From Nitrosomonas sp. JL21 (GTDB taxonomy: Bacteria > Pseudomonadota > Gammaproteobacteria > Burkholderiales > Nitrosomonadaceae), in assembly GCF_009833095.1 (NCBI RefSeq), contig NZ_QRCB01000015.1, forward strand, positions 1-64,000: 64,000 bases of DNA. Reading direction: 5' to 3'. Both the position numbers and the translations under genes were made by a program. Position 1 is the first letter of the stretch, and each line of letters starts with the position of its first letter. The notes under the pieces are model-generated. The model saw only the letters and a program-made list of their open reading frames with translations, ran no database searches and was not told the origin of the DNA. This document shows, one piece after another, positions 27,605 through 37,233 of the stretch.

Positions 27605-28423
27605 ATGACTGATCGATATGCCGTGATCGGCAATCCTATTTCGCACAGCAAATCACCGCTCATCCATGCCGCGTTTGCACGCCAGACCCATCAAGCGATG
27701 CAATATGATGCGCTTCTGTCCCCGCTCGACGGTTTCCAAGCCATAACGCGCCATTTTCAAGAACACGGCGGCAAAGGCTTGAACGTTACAGTGCCTTTCA
27801 AACTGGAGGCTCATCAACTCGCCACGCGCCTGACCGACCGCGCCGCCAACGCTCAGGCTGTCAACACCCTCAAATTCGAGCAAGAAGAAATACTGGGGGA
27901 TAACACGGATGGTGCCGGCTTGGTTCGCGACATCGAATGCAATCTCGGAGTACCTCTCATTAACAAGCGTATTCTGTTGATGGGGGCGGGAGGAGCTGCA
28001 CGCGGCGTAATCTTACCCATCCTGCTGCAACAACCTTTGCTACTCACCATTACGAACCGAACCCCTGAAAAAGCACGCGCTCTGAAACAGCAATTCAGTC
28101 CGCATGGCGATCTTATGGCCAGTGATTATGGGATGCTTCGCGATCGGCAGTTCGACATCATCATCAATGCCACTTCGGCAAGTTTGAACGATGCGCTGCC
28201 GGAATTGTTTCCCGGTCTGTTTGAACGCACGATGCTTGTCTACGATATGATGTACGGCTCTGAACTCACCCGTTTTCTGAGATACGCTCAGCAACATGGT
28301 GCGCCGCGGTTGGCTGACGGCCTTGGCATGTTGGTCGAGCAAGCGGCTGAATCTTTCTTCGTGTGGCGGGGCATCCGGCCTGAGACGCAACCGGTCATTG
28401 CCATGCTGAAATCCTCCAATTAA
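27605..28423 (+). CDS. aroE: Shikimate dehydrogenase
   Basis: The 272-residue protein carries the shikimate-binding motif NPISHSKSPLIH, the catalytic Lys in NVTVPFKLEA, DNTDGAGL and the NADP-binding glycine loop LMGAGGAARG. It reduces 3-dehydroshikimate to shikimate in aromatic amino acid synthesis, in the cytoplasm. It follows the TonB gene by 39 bases. Length matches E. coli AroE (272). Confidence 0.95.
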   Translation: MTDRYAVIGNPISHSKSPLIHAAFARQTHQAMQYDALLSPLDGFQAITRHFQEHGGKGLNVTVPFKLEAHQLATRLTDRAANAQAVNTLKFEQEEILGDNTDGAGLVRDIECNLGVPLINKRILLMGAGGAARGVILPILLQQPLLLTITNRTPEKARALKQQFSPHGDLMASDYGMLRDRQFDIIINATSASLNDALPELFPGLFERTMLVYDMMYGSELTRFLRYAQQHGAPRLADGLGMLVEQAAESFFVWRGIRPETQPVIAMLKSSN

Positions 28424-28658
28424 ACCCCACCAACCGACCGTAACCAAACTCATCAAGTATTCTTGCTCGAACGTTGATTCATGTCACTGCCACCACTTTC
28501 GGCAACAAGATACATTAAATCACGTTAATTCACTGCGCATTTATCCCGCCGTTGCAGGATCCTGGTATATTACCGGGGCGTCGATCTCGGGGTCATCAAT
28601 CGGCATATTGCGGCGTCTGAAACGTCAACATTAATCCACTTGCCATCGTTAAAACAAG

Positions 28659-30101
28659 ATGATTGAAGACAATACCAATAATGACACTGAAAATGCCCCG
28701 ATGCCGCTGGAGCAGGCGACGTATCTGTTGCGGAAATATAAACTCGTCGAAGGTCTCGTCAATTTACAGGATGCCAGCGATCAGCCGCTAACCGAGTCTT
28801 CGGTGCAAGCCCGCAATTTATCTGAACTTCAATATTTTCTGGAACAACTCCATCCCGCGGATATCGCTCATATACTCGAAGCTCTGCCATTGGATGACCG
28901 GCTATTGATCTGGAGCATGGTCAAAGCCGAACAAGATGGCGAGGTACTGCTAGAAACGTCCGACGCCGTTCGTGCTACCTTGATCACCGACATGGGTAGC
29001 CAAGAACTGGTGGCCGCGACCGAATTTCTCGATACCGATGAGATTGCAGATCTTGCGCCCGACTTGCCGCAGGAAGTCATGGATGATGTTTTCCGGTCAT
29101 TACCGATCACGGAACGCGAACAGCTTCGCGCCGCCATGTCATATCCGGAAGATTCCGTCGGCGCATTGATGGATTTTGATGTCATCACGATCCGCGAAGA
29201 TGTCCGATTGGAAGTGGTATTACGTTATTTGCGCCGCTTGGAAGAAATGCCCGATCATACCGATCAATTATTCGTCGTGGACAGAAATGAGCTTCTAAAG
29301 GGCGTGTTGTTGATCAACAAATTATTGGTGAGTGATCCGGATACGCTAGTGGCCGACGTAATGACCAAAGAAATGATCAAGCTCCATCCGGATGATGTCG
29401 CGCATCAGGCAGCCAATGCTTTTGAACGCTACGATTTGGTTTCTGCATCGGTGGTGGGCGAAAACGACAAATTACTGGGTCGCGTCAGCGTCGATACCGT
29501 CATCGATTTCATTCGTGCCAAAGCGGAGAATGAAGCATTGAATTTAGCTGGCCTGAGCGAAGAAGAGGATCTGTTCGCGCCGGTGCTGAAAAGCGTCAAG
29601 AATCGCTGGATGTGGTTGGCGATCAATTTGGTGACCGCCTTCATTGCTTCCCGCGTAATTGGCTTTTTTGAAGATTCTATTGAACAACTCGTGGCATTGG
29701 CTGCCTTGATGCCGATCATTGCCGGCATCGGAGGTAATTCGGGTAACCAAACCCTCACGATGATCGTTCGCGCATTAGCTCTGGATCAAATCAATACCAG
29801 CAGCGCTTGGAAATTGATCATCAAGGAAGTCGGCGTCAGCATCGTCAACGGCTTATTATGGGGGGCCGTCGTCGGACTGTTCACCTTTGCCATCTACCAG
29901 AACGCCGAACTCGGCTTAGTAATGACTCTGGCAATGATACTTAATTTGCTGCTGGCTGCGTTATTGGGCGTATTGATTCCACTCACGTTGCGTAAAATGA
30001 ATCGCGATCCGGCGCTGGGATCAAGTGTGATGATCACTGCGGTCACAGATAGCGGCGGTTTTTTTATTTTTTTGGGTCTGGCTACGTTGTTTTTATTGTG
30101 A
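28659..30101 (+). CDS. mgtE: MgtE-type magnesium transporter
   Basis: The 480-residue protein has the MgtE N domain (about 40-165; LHPADIAHILEALPLDDR), two CBS domains (about 165-290) and a C-terminal five-helix membrane part (about 310-480) with the conserved PIIAGIGGNSGNQTLTMIVR pore loop. MgtE imports Mg2+ under control of its cytosolic CBS/N sensor. It stands alone between aroE and the PEP-CTERM gene. Where aroE is often followed by mtgA in relatives, this transporter is found instead. Confidence 0.93.
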   Translation: MIEDNTNNDTENAPMPLEQATYLLRKYKLVEGLVNLQDASDQPLTESSVQARNLSELQYFLEQLHPADIAHILEALPLDDRLLIWSMVKAEQDGEVLLETSDAVRATLITDMGSQELVAATEFLDTDEIADLAPDLPQEVMDDVFRSLPITEREQLRAAMSYPEDSVGALMDFDVITIREDVRLEVVLRYLRRLEEMPDHTDQLFVVDRNELLKGVLLINKLLVSDPDTLVADVMTKEMIKLHPDDVAHQAANAFERYDLVSASVVGENDKLLGRVSVDTVIDFIRAKAENEALNLAGLSEEEDLFAPVLKSVKNRWMWLAINLVTAFIASRVIGFFEDSIEQLVALAALMPIIAGIGGNSGNQTLTMIVRALALDQINTSSAWKLIIKEVGVSIVNGLLWGAVVGLFTFAIYQNAELGLVMTLAMILNLLLAALLGVLIPLTLRKMNRDPALGSSVMITAVTDSGGFFIFLGLATLFLL

Positions 30102-30133
30102 ATCAGCGCAATTCAATCAGGAGATACTTCTCC

Positions 30134-30175
30134 AAACAAAAAAGCCCGGAGAAATAATTACTTCATTCTCCAGGC
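30134..30175 (-). terminator. Intrinsic terminator after the PEP-CTERM gene
   Basis: GCCTGGAGAA and TTCTCCGGGC pair across a 12-base loop on the minus strand and are followed by TTTTTTG. It ends transcription of the minus-strand PEP-CTERM gene. On the plus strand the same stem lies after mgtE but lacks a T-run. Confidence 0.65.
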
Positions 30176-30263
30176 GAACGCATTATGAATCAATGCAAGC
30201 ATCTTCTTATAGTTATTCGTAGTTTAATACCTCACCAGCATTTACCGGTCGACTTTGCCCCAC

Positions 30264-30890
30264 TTAAACCGAAAATTTAACCATTTTCGTGCGGCGCAAT
30301 TGATAACTTATCATCAACAAACCGGCCAATAGCATTGCATATGTTTCTGGCTCTGGCACGGCGCTGATGTTGGTGAATACGAAAGCCTCATCATCGTAAT
30401 CAAAATCACCACCGCGAATTAAATCTTCGAATCCCACATAAGTGCCGGCAGGAATGTTATTTTCCACATCCCCTCCAAATGAAGTGGAAAACACATGATT
30501 TACCTGATCCGAATTCAATGAATGGTCTGAAGACCATGTTCTTCCGGTTGTCAGCACATTCAATTGAAAGGTGATGACATCACCTTGATTGACAAATCCA
30601 AGATTAAGGAAATCGCCGACCTGTGAACTATGATTGTGAAAAACACCCTCTGATGTCTCCGGGGTGGCTACACCATTGACCAGCATCGTCAGTGTGTTCG
30701 CATACGCAGCCGTTGCGCCATGAAAATAGGCATTGATTTGTCCAGTCGACGTTGCTGTGAACGAATAGGAATCTGAATTCTGGCTTCCAAAATTTGAATA
30801 AGTCACTGCCGCAGCCCTGGCACTAAAGGCCGATAAAATACTGAGTCCCAAAATGCTCATCAGCGTGATCGATCGTATAAAATTCCTCAT
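30264..30890 (-). CDS. PEP-CTERM sorting-domain exported protein
   Basis: I place the start at the second ATG (30890), seven bases after AGGAG, giving 208 residues. The signal peptide is FIRSITLMSILGLSILSAF ending in ARAAA. The mature part is a beta-rich domain, with SYSFTATSTGQINAYFHG and a DFDYDDEAFVFTNI block near the end. The C-terminus has the PEP-CTERM signature VPEPETYAMLLAGLLM, then a basic tail RRTK. Exosortase cleaves such tails and tethers or releases the protein. No exosortase gene is in this window. The mature function is unknown. Confidence 0.88.
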   Translation of the reverse strand: MRNFIRSITLMSILGLSILSAFSARAAAVTYSNFGSQNSDSYSFTATSTGQINAYFHGATAAYANTLTMLVNGVATPETSEGVFHNHSSQVGDFLNLGFVNQGDVITFQLNVLTTGRTWSSDHSLNSDQVNHVFSTSFGGDVENNIPAGTYVGFEDLIRGGDFDYDDEAFVFTNISAVPEPETYAMLLAGLLMISYQLRRTKMVKFSV

Positions 30891-30923
30891 CATACTGCTC
30901 CTAATATATTGTCCAGATATCAA

Positions 30924-31288
30924 AAAAATAACTTAATCATCAGTCACATAAGATTGGTGTATGCTACACACCCACACTTTGCATTCATAGAGAAAGGTGT
31001 CATTAAATCAGTATGATGATCGCACTAGACAAAGCAGGAGACTCTCCCTAACTGTGATAGGATGATTGCTTTCGGTTGATTCAGGATATATGTCCTAAAA
31101 ATTAGTTTTACTCATTGATATACTGATTAGAATCGCTCGGATGAGCTTGACAGAAATACCGTTGCAATGAGATATGTGTCATGTGCTTTATGAGCCAACA
31201 ATCAGCAATCATTATTGATGGATCATGCAGAATGCTTAATTTTGCTCACACACATGAATCAATTAATCGATGTAAAGCTTGAATATGT
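30924..31288. other. Intergenic region, divergent promoters
   Basis: This gap lies between the divergent PEP-CTERM and membrane-protein genes, so it should hold both promoters. I could not pick out a specific operator, sigma-54 site or RNA gene in it. Confidence 0.3.
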
Positions 31289-32008
31289 ATGAATAGTGTA
31301 GACAACCAAATCTCATTCAACCCGGCAACCATAGTCCGTATCCTCGCCGCCATCGCCCTACTTCTGTTAGTCGCAAACATGGGTGGGCAATTGTTGAGAT
31401 TTTCGTTTGGGGAAGATGATGCTTATCTGAGAAAACTGATCCTCCTTTTTCACTTCGATCATGAAGGCAATATTCCTACGTATTTCTCGTTACTGTTGAT
31501 ACTCTTCGTAGCGACACTCTTGGCACTTATTGCTGAATTGAATCGAAAACAAATGCATCCTCATGTTTCCAAATGGATGACTCTGTCAATGGGATTCCTA
31601 TACATTGCGTTTGATGAAGCTTTTCAAATTCATGAAAAACTGATCTGGCCGTTTCAAAGCTTGATCGGCGAGGACAATCTCGGGGTTTTTTATTTTGCTT
31701 GGGTTATTCCCGCCACCTTCATTGTGATCATGTTGGGCTTATTCTTTTTAAAATTTTTGCTCTACCTTTCTTTCACCGAAAGAAGCAGATTTTTGATAGC
31801 AGCGGCAATTTACCTTGGAGGTGCCCTTGGAATGGAGCTCATTGGAGGACGTCACGTAGAGTTATATGGAGAAGAAAACTGGGGTTACAGCCTGATCACA
31901 ACCCTCGAAGAGGGTTTCGAGATTTCAGGCCTTATTTTTTTCATTTGGGCGCTTCTGAAATATTGTGAAGAGCATTTTTCCAGCGTGCAATTCCACTTTA
32001 AAACATAA
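31289..32008 (+). CDS. Polytopic membrane protein of unknown function
   Basis: The 239-residue protein has about six hydrophobic segments. Notable polar residues lie inside or next to membrane segments: FDEAFQIHEKLIWPF, GMELIGGRHVELYG and TTLEEGFEISGLIFFIWAL, each with acidic residues and some with His. These recurring Glu/His/Asp motifs suggest a metal or proton site in the membrane. I do not recognise a characterised family. There is no obvious operon partner; rlmKL follows after about 220 bases. Confidence 0.75.
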   Translation: MNSVDNQISFNPATIVRILAAIALLLLVANMGGQLLRFSFGEDDAYLRKLILLFHFDHEGNIPTYFSLLLILFVATLLALIAELNRKQMHPHVSKWMTLSMGFLYIAFDEAFQIHEKLIWPFQSLIGEDNLGVFYFAWVIPATFIVIMLGLFFLKFLLYLSFTERSRFLIAAAIYLGGALGMELIGGRHVELYGEENWGYSLITTLEEGFEISGLIFFIWALLKYCEEHFSSVQFHFKT

Positions 32009-32225
32009 CGATCCTAACGGATAATCGTTCAACTTACATCAGTCAAAATGAAAAAAATGACTGAAATTAAATAGCTTTCTTAAATTCTTATCTTGACCAC
32101 ACGACACGCTACAAAAAGACGATACCGCTGCCTTTAATCCTTCATCTATCTGAATTCAAATAATCAGCCTTATCGCAAGCTGTTCCGGTAGCTTACACAT
32201 TAATTTCATATCTATCTAACTCAAC

Positions 32226-34418
32226 ATGCACTACCAATTTTTCGCCACCACACCGAAAGCACTCGAAGGTATTCTTGCCAATGAAATTGAGCTGCTCGGA
32301 GGAAGAAATGTGCGGCAGAAGCTGGCCGGAGTGTCTTTCCAGGGCGACTTGGAAATCGCATATACCACCTGCTTATGGTCACGCGTCGCCAGCCGCATTT
32401 TATTATTACTCGGCAGTTTTGAAGTCAAATCCCAGCAGGACCTCTATGCCGGTATTCAACGCATCAATTGGTTTGAGCATTTGAATCCGAGCGACAGCTT
32501 GGCGGTATCCTTCAGCAGTAAGAACAATCCAGCGATCAACAACAGCCATTTCGGGGCGCAACGAGTGAAAGACGCCATCGTCGATCAAATGCGCACCAGA
32601 TACAATGAACGCCCAAGCGTCGATACCGAGCATCCCAGCATTCGTATCAATGTTCATCTTCAGGATGACACCGCTCAATTGAGCCTGGATTTATCCGGAG
32701 AGAGTTCGCACCGGCGGGGCTATCGCGACACCAACATCGTTGCCCCCATCAAAGAAAATCTCGCCGCTGCCATTTTGTTGCGCGCCGGTTGGCCAGATAT
32801 CGCAAAGCAAGGCGGTTCTCTGCTTGATCCCATGTGCGGCTCAGGCACTCTATTGATCGAAGGCGCATTCATTGCCGGCGATATTGCACCCGGCTTGCAA
32901 CGCGATTATTTCGGATTCCTAGGATGGAAACAGCATAATGCCAAGCTCTGGCAAACTATTTTCGAGCAAGCTCAGCAGCGCCGGACCATCGGTTTGCGCG
33001 CATTACCCGTCATTGTCGGCTTTGATCAGGATCGGCATACCGTGACAGCAGCATTGCAACACATCGAAAATGCGGGGTTGACAGGAAAAATACACATCGA
33101 AAAACGGGATATCGCCAGCGCATCTTCTGCTGAGAGTTGGTCCAAAGGCCTGATCGCCTGTAACCCACCCTATGGTGAACGCTTGGGCGATGAAGAACAG
33201 GTCGCTCTCCTGTATCGGAGATTTGGCGAAACACTGAAGCAACGCTTCATGGGCTGGCAAGCAGCCATGATCATCGGCAACCCTGAACTGGGCTTTAAAC
33301 TGGGCATCCGTTCACAACGGCCGATCACGCTATTCAATGGTTCCTTGGAATGCAAGCTATTGCGTTTCAACATCGAAGAAAATGCGTTCTTCGAACCGAA
33401 AACTCACTCCCAGCAGGAACGTATCGAGCACATCCAGCGCCGCGCCCATGCCGAGCAATCCGATCAACAGGCTGATATGTTCGCCAATCGTTTACGGAAG
33501 AATATCAAAAGGCTGGCCAAGTGGATCAAACAACATCACGTGCACTGCTATCGACTCTATGATGCAGATTTACCAGAATACGCAGTGGCAGTGGATGTCT
33601 ATCACGGTGACCAGACCTGGGTAAATGTCCAGGAATATGAACCTCCCAAAACCATTGATCCAGCTAAAGCCAATCAGCGGCTCGCCGCAGCGATGGCTGT
33701 TTTACCGCAGGTACTGGACGTCCCCACCAAGAACATTTATTTGAAAATACGCCGCAAGCAAAAAAATACGGATCAATATGAAAAACAGGGCGATTCACGC
33801 CACTTCCATATTATTGAGGAAAACGGATGCAAATTCTGGGTAAACTTTGAGGATTACTTGGATACCGGTTTGTTTCTTGATCACCGCCCGCTTCGCCTGT
33901 TGATCCAGCAACAAGCGAAAGACAAGCGTTTCCTGAATTTATTTGCTTACACCGGCAGCGCTACAATACATGCAGTAAATGGTGGCGCCATTTCCAGTGT
34001 CACTATCGACATGTCCAATACCTATCTTGCTTGGGCACAAAGAAATTTCGTCCTTAACGGCATTCGGGGGAATCACACGCTGGTTCGCGCTAACTGTCTG
34101 GAATGGCTTAGCCATCAAGCCCATGCCCATCAAAAAGCACAATTCGATTTAATTTTTCTTGATCCACCGACTTTTTCAAATTCAAAAAAAATGGATGAAG
34201 CCTTTGATATTCAAACAGAGCATGTAGCATTGATCCGCGACACCATGGCTCTGCTGTCATCAGAAGGGATTCTGTACTTCTCAACCAATTTTCGCCGTTT
34301 CAAAATGAATCATGAAGCATTAAGCAAGTACTGCATCGAAGATATCAGCAAAAAAATGATTCCCGAGGATTTTGCACGCAATGACAGGATTCATTATTGC
34401 TGGAAGTTTACTCACTGA
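32226..34418 (+). CDS. rlmL: Bifunctional 23S rRNA methyltransferase RlmKL
   Basis: The 730-residue protein has an N-terminal THUMP domain (about 1-165), the RlmL methyltransferase (about 170-385; PMCGSGTLLIEGAF, and the NPPYGERLGDE catalytic motif) and the RlmK methyltransferase (about 460-730; NLFAYTGSATIHAVNGG, DLIFLDPPTFSNSKKM). In E. coli the two halves make m2G2445 and m7G2069 in 23S rRNA. The protein is complete and of normal length. It stands alone. Confidence 0.93.
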   Translation: MHYQFFATTPKALEGILANEIELLGGRNVRQKLAGVSFQGDLEIAYTTCLWSRVASRILLLLGSFEVKSQQDLYAGIQRINWFEHLNPSDSLAVSFSSKNNPAINNSHFGAQRVKDAIVDQMRTRYNERPSVDTEHPSIRINVHLQDDTAQLSLDLSGESSHRRGYRDTNIVAPIKENLAAAILLRAGWPDIAKQGGSLLDPMCGSGTLLIEGAFIAGDIAPGLQRDYFGFLGWKQHNAKLWQTIFEQAQQRRTIGLRALPVIVGFDQDRHTVTAALQHIENAGLTGKIHIEKRDIASASSAESWSKGLIACNPPYGERLGDEEQVALLYRRFGETLKQRFMGWQAAMIIGNPELGFKLGIRSQRPITLFNGSLECKLLRFNIEENAFFEPKTHSQQERIEHIQRRAHAEQSDQQADMFANRLRKNIKRLAKWIKQHHVHCYRLYDADLPEYAVAVDVYHGDQTWVNVQEYEPPKTIDPAKANQRLAAAMAVLPQVLDVPTKNIYLKIRRKQKNTDQYEKQGDSRHFHIIEENGCKFWVNFEDYLDTGLFLDHRPLRLLIQQQAKDKRFLNLFAYTGSATIHAVNGGAISSVTIDMSNTYLAWAQRNFVLNGIRGNHTLVRANCLEWLSHQAHAHQKAQFDLIFLDPPTFSNSKKMDEAFDIQTEHVALIRDTMALLSSEGILYFSTNFRRFKMNHEALSKYCIEDISKKMIPEDFARNDRIHYCWKFTH

Positions 34419-34637
34419 AGAATGGATTATAGTTAAAAAAACCCAAAAACTACTGAATCTAGTACGTTGCAGAGAGATGAATGCTCAGTTCCTTGGTGGT
34501 GTTGCATTGTTCTCTGACTCTCAATATTCATTGACAATCTTATGAACAGCCCTTTTTCATTTAAGCCAACACCACCATCAACATTTCATGCCTCATCACA
34601 AAAACTGAGCACTACGTGACGCTATCGCCGCCAGCAA

Positions 34638-34826
34638 CTACGACATATTTGGCTTTTTAGAACCGCGGATGAAGGTATCTATCAGATAGCTCAAATATAG
34701 CGTAAGAATAATATCGGACATTACCCAGCCCATCATCGACTCTGGCATCTCAAAGACCAATATGATGTTATAAAAGATCATGCCAAAAATCATAATTAAA
34801 ATGATCATAATTTGATGATTTTTCAT
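34638..34826 (-). CDS. Small two-helix membrane protein
   Basis: The 62-residue protein has two hydrophobic segments (about 6-25 and 35-52) and a basic C-terminal tail ending SKKPNMS. AAAGGA lies seven bases before the ATG, which supports a real gene. I do not recognise the family. It lies in an AT-rich stretch beside an IS remnant, so it may be accessory DNA. Confidence 0.55.
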   Translation of the reverse strand: MKNHQIMIILIMIFGMIFYNIILVFEMPESMMGWVMSDIILTLYLSYLIDTFIRGSKKPNMS

Positions 34827-35103
34827 AATAAAATCCTTTATACAAATATTAAGTTGACAGATAAATATAAAAAAAGTAAATCATAACTTCACAAAAAGTT
34901 CACATATTATTCACAATAATTTTATATTTGTCTAGATTTGATTAATATAAAAAGCTTTGAGATGATCAAATCGCACTATCTGGCAATAATCAGGTAGAAA
35001 AATTTTTATTTGAATTCTCAAACTGCTCAAGACATATCTGGGAATGAGTCATTATGATTTTTTTTGGATACAGGAATATTCAGAACAGAGCAGGATTAGT
35101 AGA

Positions 35104-35316
35104 TTATTTCGGCTTAAACCGACTGTTTGAAGAATGATAATGTTCATTGCCTAGAAGTGTGGCATAGCTGCCCCGGCCTGTTCGGTTTTTCATGTGACCG
35201 ATCACAGGCTCAATGGCGCTTCGTCGGCGTATGTCGCGTACGGTCTTCTTGACACTACGGTTTTGAGCGTTTTTCTCTGTCACCATCGTTCCTTTTTGAG
35301 AGTTACGATGAACCAT
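35104..35316 (-). pseudogene. IS5-type transposase C-terminal remnant
   Basis: The 70-residue frame contains RRRSAIEPVIGHMKNR, the conserved C-terminal DDE-region block of IS5-family transposases, where the Glu of EPVIGH is the third catalytic acid. The catalytic N-terminal part is missing, and the last 20 residues do not follow the family, so this is a truncated copy. No clear terminal repeats are visible. It marks a past insertion next to the unusual gene at 35670. Confidence 0.7.
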
Positions 35317-35669
35317 AATACTCTCTTACGCAATCACATCATTTTGTCCAACTGACGCTGACGGGATACACTGTTGGTTGATCTGGCGAGATCTCTACCA
35401 ATAGATTACACCGTTTTCTTCTCCTGCCATGCACCTAAAATAATCATAGCTCCGCAATACGGGAGACGCCAATGGCGATGGTTTTGACGCATATTATAAA
35501 TAACCATCAATAATCCCTTCTATTCATTGAAATTAACTTCTAATTTCCCTGATAAGGTTTTCAAATATAGCGCTTAATCTTCTGTAACTGAAAATCCAGC
35601 AATTTGTGGTTATCTCTTCTTTCACTCTGCAAAGTGTGGTGAATTGATGAGATTTTAAGGAGTCAAAAA
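35317..35669. other. Intergenic region between IS remnant and exported-protein gene
   Basis: This is AT-rich sequence without a supported gene. It may contain more transposon debris upstream of the IS5-type remnant, but I could read no continuous transposase frame. A ribosome site TAAGGAG ends the region. Confidence 0.3.
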
Positions 35670-36917
35670 TTGATTATTTCTCAAAAATTATTCGAAATTA
35701 GAAACGTAGTAGTAACTGTTGTTTCACAAGCCCTTCAGATATTGAGAAATAATAATTCCAATCGAGCAGCAAGTTTTATCCAAAAAATTCGCATTTTTCG
35801 TAACTTATATCTCAGCGGAAAATTTTCAACGCAATTTGTTGCGCTCGCTCTAATTATTTTTGTATCACCACTTCTCGGTGGAGCAAAGCATGCGTTTGGA
35901 TCTTCATTTCCCATAGTAACCAACTCCGTGAAATGGCATCCAGGTCATTACTACACAATTCTGAATTATGGAAAGAATTCATCTCGGTATTTGTCTCAAA
36001 TATATGAAGAGTTGAAAAGAACGCCCGCGTTACGCGGAATACAAGTGAACTATCGATGGGCAGAATTGGAGCAAGCAGAAGATGAATATGATTTTTCGTC
36101 TATCGCTCAACGGTTATCTGAACTCTCTTCGATGAAGAAACGCTTGGTGATTTTAATAGATACCAAAACATCATTGGATTCTGATGAGGAAATCGCACCG
36201 AAGTACCTGAAAACACAGAAGTATGCAGGTGGCGAGTTTAAGATTGGTTATCCCGACAGAAACGGCAGGAATATCAAATTGTGGAACTCAGCAGTGCGTG
36301 ATCGGTTGAGCGCTCTCATAGCAGCATTAGGGAAACGATTTAATTCTGATGCTTACTTTGAAGGAATAGGATTATCAGACACTTCCATAAGTAAAGCGTA
36401 TATACCTTTAACTCAGATACAACGAGAGGATTATTACGCCAACTTGCTCCACGTGCAGCAGCAGATGCGAAATTATTTTCCGAATACTTTAACTTTTCAG
36501 TTCACATCTTACCCACGTTTAATGTTGAAAACATTTATTGAAAGTTTAAGCGAAAGGGGTGCGGGGCTTGGAGCTCCCAGTGTTTCAGTGCAAATTCCAG
36601 GAATACTCCCGCCTAGATATCCGTTTGATGTCTATAATTATTTCCCCAAATATTCACAGAAAATACCACTTTTAGTGTCGGTAAAGTATGCTAATTATGA
36701 AAATGCTGGATCAGATTCTTGGAATTATCAGCTTACTGTGCCTGAGCTTTTATCTTATGCTAGAGATAATTTGAGAACGAATTATATTTTTTGGACACGG
36801 CATCCAGAATATTTTCCGCAAGTGTTGGAATTATTAAATTTTATTGCTCAACGTAGTAATCCATCAGGTGGGTTGCACTCAGCTTGTCCTAGCGCATATT
36901 CCTCATGTACTAATTGA
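35670..36917 (+). CDS. Membrane-anchored glycoside-hydrolase-like protein
   Basis: The 415-residue protein starts at a TTG, seven bases after a perfect AAGGAG. An N-terminal cytosolic segment (about 1-50) precedes one hydrophobic anchor or signal (VALALIIFVSPLLGG, about 57-71). The rest resembles TIM-barrel glycosidases of the GH5/GH42 type: RGIQVNYRWAELEQAEDEYD is the usual substrate-loop opening, with the Trp-x-x-Leu-Glu pattern, and FEGIGLSDTS lies at the strand position where a catalytic Glu is expected. The catalytic acids are not confirmed. Composition is AT-rich, unlike its neighbours. It sits next to an IS remnant, so horizontal transfer is possible. Confidence 0.6.
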   Translation: MIISQKLFEIRNVVVTVVSQALQILRNNNSNRAASFIQKIRIFRNLYLSGKFSTQFVALALIIFVSPLLGGAKHAFGSSFPIVTNSVKWHPGHYYTILNYGKNSSRYLSQIYEELKRTPALRGIQVNYRWAELEQAEDEYDFSSIAQRLSELSSMKKRLVILIDTKTSLDSDEEIAPKYLKTQKYAGGEFKIGYPDRNGRNIKLWNSAVRDRLSALIAALGKRFNSDAYFEGIGLSDTSISKAYIPLTQIQREDYYANLLHVQQQMRNYFPNTLTFQFTSYPRLMLKTFIESLSERGAGLGAPSVSVQIPGILPPRYPFDVYNYFPKYSQKIPLLVSVKYANYENAGSDSWNYQLTVPELLSYARDNLRTNYIFWTRHPEYFPQVLELLNFIAQRSNPSGGLHSACPSAYSSCTN

Positions 36918-37233
36918 ATAATTCCTCGACCGGTGAGAAGTTACTCATAATTGTTGGGGAAGAAGGGTCTTATAGATTCCCTGAGGAATACATTTAAAGC
37001 GAATGCTTCGATAAATCTCCAAATAGGCTGGCCGAGGCTAGACTTCATCAAAATGGGTAAATGGCAGAACGTGATCTAATGAGTGATGTATGTATCATGC
37101 GATGGTGGTATGGAATACACAGCAAGCACGGCGGGTATAAGCGAAATGTGTTTCCACACTAATATGCAAGTCGGGAGAATATGATTAATTATCCAAGAGC
37201 ACCCTTAAGCTCAATGCTCTTTTGATTAGTAAA
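36918..37233. other. Intergenic region, no gene seen
   Basis: This is a gap between convergent genes. Near 37195 AAGAGC and GCTCTT can pair and are followed by TTTT on the plus strand, a weak possible terminator for the glycosidase-like gene. I see no RNA gene. Confidence 0.3.
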
